Origin: a bacterium
GTDB lineage: Bacteria; BMS3Abin14
NCBI GenBank assembly: GCA_020352595.1
Contig: CP070682.1
Location: 1,827,569 to 1,838,124 of the forward strand
Reading direction: 5' to 3'
Length of the DNA stretch: 10,556 nt
Below are positions 5,725-10,556 of this stretch, piece by piece (the stretch's first letter is position 1; each line of letters starts with the position of its first letter). The notes under the pieces are model-generated. The model was given only the letters and a program-made list of their open reading frames with translations. It was not told the origin of the DNA and ran no database searches. The translations under genes and the position numbers were made by a program.

Positions 5725-8700
5725 ATGTTTCCCCCTGCCTCCCTCCTCGACGACCTTGAAAAGTCAGGGACCGGCGCCGTATCGGGGTTGCCTGCCCAGG
5801 CCACCGCGCTCCTTGCCGCCAGGCTGCCCGACGCGGGCCGTCTGGTGGTGATCACCCCCGACACCGACTCGGCCCGCCGGTTCTCCCAGGACCTGGCGGT
5901 CTTCCTCCAGACCCCACGGACCCACTACATGCCTCCCTCGGAGTCCGAGCCTTACGAGCTGCTGGCTTCGGACATCGACATCTCCTCCATGAGGATCTCG
6001 GCGCTGCTGGCCATGGGCGGCGGCACCGGCCCCGTCGTCCTGCCCTCCACGGCCCTCATGCAGCCGGTTCCCACGCCCGGAAGGCTGGCCCGATGGGTGA
6101 TGCGCCTGCGCCGCGGGCAGTCCCTCGACCGGGACCTGCTGCTCCGCCAGCTGGCGGCCATGGAGTACAGGCGCGAGTCAGTCGCCGCCCAGGTGGGAGA
6201 CATGGCCGTGAGGGGAGGCATCCTGGATGTCTTTTCCCCTCCCCTCAAGCATCCCCTCCGCATCGAGATGTGGGACGACCAGATCCATTCCATCCGCACC
6301 TTCGATGCCCAGACGCAGCGATCGGTGGAAAAGCTCCAGGAGTGCACCATCCTGCCCGTGACCGAACTCCTCCTGGACCCCGGGGAGAGAGAGGACGCCG
6401 CACAGAGGCTGAGGGACCACCTGGTGAGCACCGGCATGGCAGCCAAGGAGAGGGAAAGCGCCCTCGCCCTCCTGGAGGAGCGTACGGACTTCCCGGGCCT
6501 CGGTCTCCTCCTCCCCGTCCTGTCCGGTGAGCGCTCCTACCCCCAGGACCACCTGGCACACGACAGGCTGCTGCTGCTGTGCGAGCCTGAGGAGATAGCA
6601 TCCGTCCTCTCCCGTTACTGGACAGAGGCTGGCGAGAGGCGGCGGCGGGCCTTTCCGGCCCCCGGGATGATCTACCGGGACCCCGCCGCCGTCCAAAAGG
6701 GCCTGGCCGGCCGGAAAAGGATCCTGGCAGGGATCTTCGACAGGCAGGGAGCCACCCCCGTGCCCTGCCGCCACCCGCTGCCGTCCACCATCCCGGCGTC
6801 ACGTCCTGACCGCATCGCCGAACTGGCACGCCTCCTCGGGGAGGACAAGGATGAGAACGTCGTTCTCATGCTGCGCTCCGACTCCGCCGCGCAGAGGCTG
6901 GAGTCCATCATCACGGACATGGGCGTCCGGTGCCGAAGGGCCGGCACCTTCACGGAGGCCCTCCACGGGAAAGGTGTCGGGATCGTCACGGGCAACCTCT
7001 CCGGAGGTTTTCACCTGCCTGAGGAATCCCTCAGGGTCATAAGCGACGCCGATCTCTTCGGCCCTGCGGCCGAAAGGAAGCCCTCCCGCGTGTCCATGCC
7101 CGAGTGGGAGCTGCCCATCGGCTCCCTCATGGAAGGGGACATCGTGGTCCACATCGACCACGGCATCGGACGCTACGTCGGCCTCAGGCAGCTGAGCGTC
7201 GCCGGGTCCGTTGACGACTTCCTCCAGCTGACATACGCCGAAGGGGACTCCCTCTACGTCCCCGTGTGGCAGATGAACAGGGTGCAGCGCTACCGCAGCG
7301 GCTCCCAGGCTGCCCCTCCCCTGAGCAGGCTCGGGTCGGCCTCATGGAACCGCGCCAAGGACAGGATACGGCGCTCCCTGCGCCTCATGGCCGGGGATCT
7401 GCTGAGGGTCTCCGCCGCTCGCCAGAGCCTCAAGGGGCACGCTTTTCCACCTCCGGACGCCCTTTTCCGGGAGTTCGAGATGTCCTTTCCATGGACGGAG
7501 ACCCCTGACCAGGAGAGGACCATCAGCGATGTCATCCAGGACATGATGTCGCCTGCGCCCATGGACCGCCTCGTGTGCGGGGACGTCGGGTTCGGGAAGA
7601 CCGAGGTCGCCCTCCGCGCGGCCTTCCTCGCCGCCCTCGAGGGCAAGCAGACCGCCGTCCTCGTGCCGACCACCGTGCTGGCCCAGCAGCACTACCAGAC
7701 CTTCTCCGAGCGCCTCCGCCAGTTTCCCGTTTCCGTGGGCCTGATGAGCCGCTTCGTCTCCCCTGCCGGGCAGAAGGCCGTGCTCGCTTCCCTCGCCTCC
7801 GGCGCCCTGGACATCGTCATAGGCACCCACCGCCTCCTGTCCTCGGACGTATCCTTCCGGGATCTCGGGCTCGTCGTCATCGACGAGGAGCACCGCTTCG
7901 GCGTCAGGCACAAGGAGAAGCTCAAGAGGATCCGTGAGACCGTGGACGTCCTCACCCTGTCCGCAACCCCCATTCCCCGCACCCTGTTCCAGGCCTTTTC
8001 CGGCCTTCGGAGGATGTCCCTCATCCACACCCCCCCCGCCGACCGCAAGGCCGTGCACACGGAGATCCGGTATTTCGACGAGGATCTGATCCGGGACGCC
8101 ATCACCAGGGAGATGGACCGGGAGGGACAGGTCTACTTCGTGCACAACCGCGTGCGCAGCATCGAGGCCGTCCGCTCCATGGTGGCGAGGCTGGTGCCCC
8201 ACGCCAGGGTGGGGGTGGCTCACGGCCAGATGGGTGAGCGGCAGTTGGAGGAGGTCATGATCCGCTTCCTGAACAGGGAGTACGACGTGCTCGTGACCAC
8301 CGCCATCATTGAATCCGGGCTCGACATCGCCAACGCCAACACCCTCATCATCAACCGCGCCGACAGGTTCGGGCTGGCGCAGCTTTATCAGCTTAGGGGG
8401 CGGGTGGGCCGCTCGCCGGCCCGGGCCTTCGCCTACATGCTCATCCCCCCCGAGGGAGCGATGCCGGCCAAGGCCAGACAGCGCCTCCAGAGCCTCCGGG
8501 AGCTTTCGGCCCTGGGATCGGGCTTCCGCCTGGCCTCGTACGACCTCGAGATGCGAGGAGCCGGAAATCTTCTGGGCGAGGAGCAGTCCGGGCGCATCGA
8601 CGCCGTGGGGCTCGAGCTCTACTCCCAGCTTCTCGAGCAGGCCGTCCGGGGCGCGACGGGACAGCAGGTCGCCGTCGAGGTGGAACCCAGCGTCACGCTC

Positions 8701-9111
8701 CCCCTCCCGGCCTACCTTCCGGAAACGTATCTCCCCGACGTAGGGGAGCGCCTCACGCTTTACAAGCGCCTTGCCAGCGCCGGGGACACGGAGACCCTGG
8801 CATCCCTCATGGAGGAGACCCTGGACCGGTTCGGAAGGTTCCCCCGCGAGGTGAACGGGCTCTTCCTGCGCATGGAGGTCCAGGTGGCCGCCAGATCCAT
8901 GTCCATCGAGCGCATCGATGCGGCAGGGCCCTACATGCTCGTGGTCTTCCACCCGCAGGCGAAGGTCTCTCCGGACGCCCTCGTTGCGCTGCTGGCGTCG
9001 GACCGGCGTCTGGGTTTCGTCCCGCCCACCACGCTCAGGCTGGACGTCTCCGGGTTCGGCAGCCCGAGGGACAGGGTCGCCTACCTCATGGATGTCTTGC
9101 GGTCCTTGTGA
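5725..9111 (+). CDS. mfd: Transcription-repair coupling factor Mfd
   Basis: Mfd binds RNA polymerase stalled at DNA damage, pushes it off by ATP-driven translocation and recruits UvrA. The 1128-residue protein is near the usual length. It has a UvrB-like N-terminal module (MPPSESEPYELL from 69; VRGGILDVF at 162-170), the RNA-polymerase-interacting CarD-like domain (GDIVVHIDHGIGRYVGL from about 471) and an SF2 helicase motor. The motor shows Walker A GDVGFGKT (619-626), Walker B DEEH (720-723), SATPIPRT from 746 and motif VI QLRGRVGR (889-896). The TRCF domain (about 990-1090, with LPETYLPDVGERLTLYKRL) closes the protein. All motor residues are intact. I chose ATG 5725, one base after the rfaE2 stop, because an open frame from 5506 would lie almost wholly inside rfaE2. 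No good Shine-Dalgarno precedes 5725, so translation is probably coupled to rfaE2. Confidence 0.97.
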   Translation: MFPPASLLDDLEKSGTGAVSGLPAQATALLAARLPDAGRLVVITPDTDSARRFSQDLAVFLQTPRTHYMPPSESEPYELLASDIDISSMRISALLAMGGGTGPVVLPSTALMQPVPTPGRLARWVMRLRRGQSLDRDLLLRQLAAMEYRRESVAAQVGDMAVRGGILDVFSPPLKHPLRIEMWDDQIHSIRTFDAQTQRSVEKLQECTILPVTELLLDPGEREDAAQRLRDHLVSTGMAAKERESALALLEERTDFPGLGLLLPVLSGERSYPQDHLAHDRLLLLCEPEEIASVLSRYWTEAGERRRRAFPAPGMIYRDPAAVQKGLAGRKRILAGIFDRQGATPVPCRHPLPSTIPASRPDRIAELARLLGEDKDENVVLMLRSDSAAQRLESIITDMGVRCRRAGTFTEALHGKGVGIVTGNLSGGFHLPEESLRVISDADLFGPAAERKPSRVSMPEWELPIGSLMEGDIVVHIDHGIGRYVGLRQLSVAGSVDDFLQLTYAEGDSLYVPVWQMNRVQRYRSGSQAAPPLSRLGSASWNRAKDRIRRSLRLMAGDLLRVSAARQSLKGHAFPPPDALFREFEMSFPWTETPDQERTISDVIQDMMSPAPMDRLVCGDVGFGKTEVALRAAFLAALEGKQTAVLVPTTVLAQQHYQTFSERLRQFPVSVGLMSRFVSPAGQKAVLASLASGALDIVIGTHRLLSSDVSFRDLGLVVIDEEHRFGVRHKEKLKRIRETVDVLTLSATPIPRTLFQAFSGLRRMSLIHTPPADRKAVHTEIRYFDEDLIRDAITREMDREGQVYFVHNRVRSIEAVRSMVARLVPHARVGVAHGQMGERQLEEVMIRFLNREYDVLVTTAIIESGLDIANANTLIINRADRFGLAQLYQLRGRVGRSPARAFAYMLIPPEGAMPAKARQRLQSLRELSALGSGFRLASYDLEMRGAGNLLGEEQSGRIDAVGLELYSQLLEQAVRGATGQQVAVEVEPSVTLPLPAYLPETYLPDVGERLTLYKRLASAGDTETLASLMEETLDRFGRFPREVNGLFLRMEVQVAARSMSIERIDAAGPYMLVVFHPQAKVSPDALVALLASDRRLGFVPPTTLRLDVSGFGSPRDRVAYLMDVLRSL

Positions 9112-9134
9112 CTCTCTGGTAGTAACTCATATCA

Positions 9135-10106
9135 ATGAAAAGAATATATCTTGCCATCGCCATACTGGCCGCCGTGTCGGTCCTGGTCCTGGGCGTTTAC
9201 CTCGGCACCTCCGTCCAGCCGCCTGAGCAGACGCAACCGAAGGAGAAGCTCGTGGCCGTGGTGAACGATCAGCCCATCACCGCGGCGGCCTTCCAGGAAA
9301 AGTACAGGCGGTTCGTCAAGAGGGTCAACGTCCCCGCCACGGACTCCTCCGCCTCGGCCCGCGAACTGAAAATGGGGTTCCTCAACAGGGTCATCGAGAC
9401 ACAGCTGTTGCTGCAGGAGGCCAGCCTCAGGGGGTTGACCGTCACGGAAGAGGAGCTCGACAAGGAGATCTCGCACCTCAAGGAGGACTACCCCAAGGAC
9501 ACCCTCAACGAGGCCCTGGAGGGCATCGGCCTCAAGCTGGAGGAGTGGAAGGAAGACCGCAAGGAGAAGCTGCTCATAGACAAGCTCATCAAGAAGGAGA
9601 TCGACAGCGTCATCCACGTGGGCGAGGACGAGATCAGGGAGTACTACAACTCCCACAAGGAGGAGTTCCAGCAGCCGCTCCAGGTCCGGGCCAGGCAGAT
9701 CGTCGTGGCCACGGAAGAGGAGGCCAACAACCTGAGGGCGCGCCTTGTGAAGGGGGAGGACTTCGCCGAGCTCGCCCGCCTGCACTCCCTGAGCCCCGAT
9801 GCGGAGAAGGGCGGCGACCTGGGGGTCTTCGCCAAGGGCCAGATGCCCGAGGAGTTCGACGAGGTCGTCTTCCGGTACCGCGAGGGGACCATCAGCAAGG
9901 TGGTGCAGTCTCCCTACGGTTTCCACATCTTCAAGATCGAGGACAGGATCTATCCCAGGACCCTCTCCCTCGAGCAGGTGCGCGACCAGATCTCCTCGAG
10001 GATCTTTCAGAGCCGGCAGGAGGCGTTCTTCAAGGACTGGCTGGATTCCCTCAAGGAACAGGCCAGGATCACCATCTACCCGGAAAACCTGGCGGACATT
10101 TCCTAG
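9135..10106 (+). CDS. Membrane-anchored parvulin-type peptidyl-prolyl isomerase (PpiC/SurA/PrsA-like)
   Basis: This 323-residue protein is a periplasmic foldase. It has one N-terminal hydrophobic segment (about 4-24) with no lipobox cysteine, acting as a signal anchor or signal peptide. A SurA_N/trigger-factor-like helical chaperone region follows (about 38-180, with VAVVNDQPITAAAFQEKYRR and FLNRVIETQLLLQEA). A parvulin domain (about 183-270) has LSPDAEKGGDLGVFAKGQMP and SPYGFHIFKIEDR, and a helical tail ends the protein. Its first conserved parvulin histidine (usually SHILV) is Gln188 here (VRARQIVV), while the distal histidine of the FHI motif (His264) is kept, so isomerase activity may be weak and the chaperone role may dominate. 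It starts 23 bases after mfd in a locally AT-rich stretch with no clear Shine-Dalgarno, and it touches the next foldase gene. The likely role is outer-membrane or secreted-protein folding. Confidence 0.9.
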   Translation: MKRIYLAIAILAAVSVLVLGVYLGTSVQPPEQTQPKEKLVAVVNDQPITAAAFQEKYRRFVKRVNVPATDSSASARELKMGFLNRVIETQLLLQEASLRGLTVTEEELDKEISHLKEDYPKDTLNEALEGIGLKLEEWKEDRKEKLLIDKLIKKEIDSVIHVGEDEIREYYNSHKEEFQQPLQVRARQIVVATEEEANNLRARLVKGEDFAELARLHSLSPDAEKGGDLGVFAKGQMPEEFDEVVFRYREGTISKVVQSPYGFHIFKIEDRIYPRTLSLEQVRDQISSRIFQSRQEAFFKDWLDSLKEQARITIYPENLADIS

Positions 10107-10556
10107 ATGAGCACGAGAAAAGCCATACCGGGCCTGCTTTTGGCCGCCGCCCTTTCTGTGTCCCCGGCGCTGGCCGAGGGTCCGTCTACGGGGGCAGGGT
10201 CCGTTCAGGTTATCGACAGGGTCGTCGCGAGGGTGGGTCCGGAGGCCATCACCCACAGGGAGGTGCAGACAGTCCTCTCCCAGACGCCGGGGGGGACATA
10301 CAACCAGGCCCTCGAAGCCCTCATCGATCGGACCCTGGTGCTGGTCTGGGCCCGTGACAAGAACATCGTCGTCGCCCCGGGGGATGTGGACCGCGTCCAG
10401 GAAACCATCATGCTGCAAAACAACATGGACGAGGAGCAGTTCAGGCAGGCATTGTCGGAAAGGGGTCAGAGCCTGGAGTCGTTCCGCCAGAGCCTCCGGG
10501 ACCAGATCACCATCTCCAGGGCCGTGGAGATGGCCCTGGGCGCCCACGTCAAGGTC
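10107..10556 (+). CDS. surA: SurA-like periplasmic chaperone, N-terminal part (3' end outside window)
   Basis: The open frame starts with ATG directly after the TAG of the previous gene and is still open at the window edge after 150 codons. It has a signal peptide (RK at 4-5, hydrophobic 8-22, cleavage after ALA at 21-23). It continues with the SurA N-terminal domain: IDRVVARVGPEAITHREV (36-53), ALEALIDRTLVLVWARDKNI (68-87), and a helix pair with MDEEQFRQALSERGQSLESF (107-126) and RQSLRDQITISRAV. SurA escorts unfolded outer-membrane proteins across the periplasm in diderm bacteria. Any parvulin domains would lie beyond base 10556, so they cannot be confirmed, and the symbol is tentative. The preceding gene has the same domain order, making a tandem pair of related foldases. 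Confidence 0.85.
   Translation, partial: MSTRKAIPGLLLAAALSVSPALAEGPSTGAGSVQVIDRVVARVGPEAITHREVQTVLSQTPGGTYNQALEALIDRTLVLVWARDKNIVVAPGDVDRVQETIMLQNNMDEEQFRQALSERGQSLESFRQSLRDQITISRAVEMALGAHVKV

Noticed and set aside
7342..8952. Long open frame on the minus strand (536 codons) opposite mfd
   Set aside because: It lies fully opposite the helicase motor of mfd, whose motifs are intact. The translated protein is His/Gly/Glu-rich without recognisable domains, so it is a shadow.
9097..9135. Possible promoter before the parvulin gene (TTGCGG or TTGTGA with an AT-rich stretch)
   Set aside because: The -35/-10 candidates match only 3-4 of 6 bases each, and the better one would place the -10 on the start codon. 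The TTGTGA also looks like half a Rex site but has no TCACAA partner.
9132..10547. Long open frame on the minus strand (471 codons) opposite the two foldase genes
   Set aside because: It is antisense to a clear parvulin gene and a SurA-like start. Its translation is rich in Leu/Val/Gly/Asp repeats typical of the complementary frame of GC-rich genes, with no domain.

Overview
The window is GC-rich and every supported gene lies on the + strand, with no gap longer than about 105 bases. It reads as part of a genome from a diderm, anaerobic or facultatively respiring bacterium. Multiheme c-type cytochromes, heptose (LPS core) genes, a Rex NADH sensor, and an mfd / PpiC / SurA-like order together suggest a Desulfobacterota / Geobacter-like ('deltaproteobacterial') lineage. 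This placement is an inference from gene content, because no rRNA or other strong marker is present. I saw no tRNA, rRNA, CRISPR array, insertion sequence or phage gene.

Region 1 (1-2934) is a respiratory module. It holds the 3' end of a cytochrome b (ef-loop and last two membrane helices), a nine-heme c-type cytochrome with a C-terminal membrane anchor, and a NapC/NirT-like twelve-heme cytochrome with an N-terminal anchor. The three genes are joined by 4-base GTGA and ATGA stop/start overlaps, so they are probably translationally coupled and encode one quinol-linked electron-transfer complex carrying 21 c hemes. The cytochrome b has PSWF where the canonical quinol-oxidising site has PEWY. 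The twelve-heme protein uses a CX3CH and a CX4CH site besides ten CXXCH sites.

Region 2 (2949-3593) is rex, the NADH/NAD+-sensing repressor, 14 bases after the cytochrome operon behind a very strong Shine-Dalgarno. A roughly 105-base non-coding stretch with one small hairpin follows.

Region 3 (3699-5723) is a heptose-nucleotide block: gmhA (sedoheptulose-7-phosphate isomerase), a conserved protein of unknown function, and a stand-alone heptose-1-phosphate adenylyltransferase (rfaE2/hldE C-terminal domain). The genes overlap by 11 and 4 bases. The kinase and phosphatase steps are not encoded here.

Region 4 (5725-10556) starts one base after rfaE2 with a full-length mfd (transcription-repair coupling factor). 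It continues with a membrane-anchored parvulin-type foldase and the first 150 codons of a second, SurA-like periplasmic chaperone that runs off the window. The last two belong with outer-membrane protein biogenesis.

Six start sites were moved from the longest possible ORF to better-supported codons (326, 3699, 5238, 5725) or read by hand at the window edges (3, 10107). The best candidates for something undescribed are the cytochrome b / 9-heme / 12-heme unit with its altered quinol-site motif, and the unknown protein embedded in the heptose operon.
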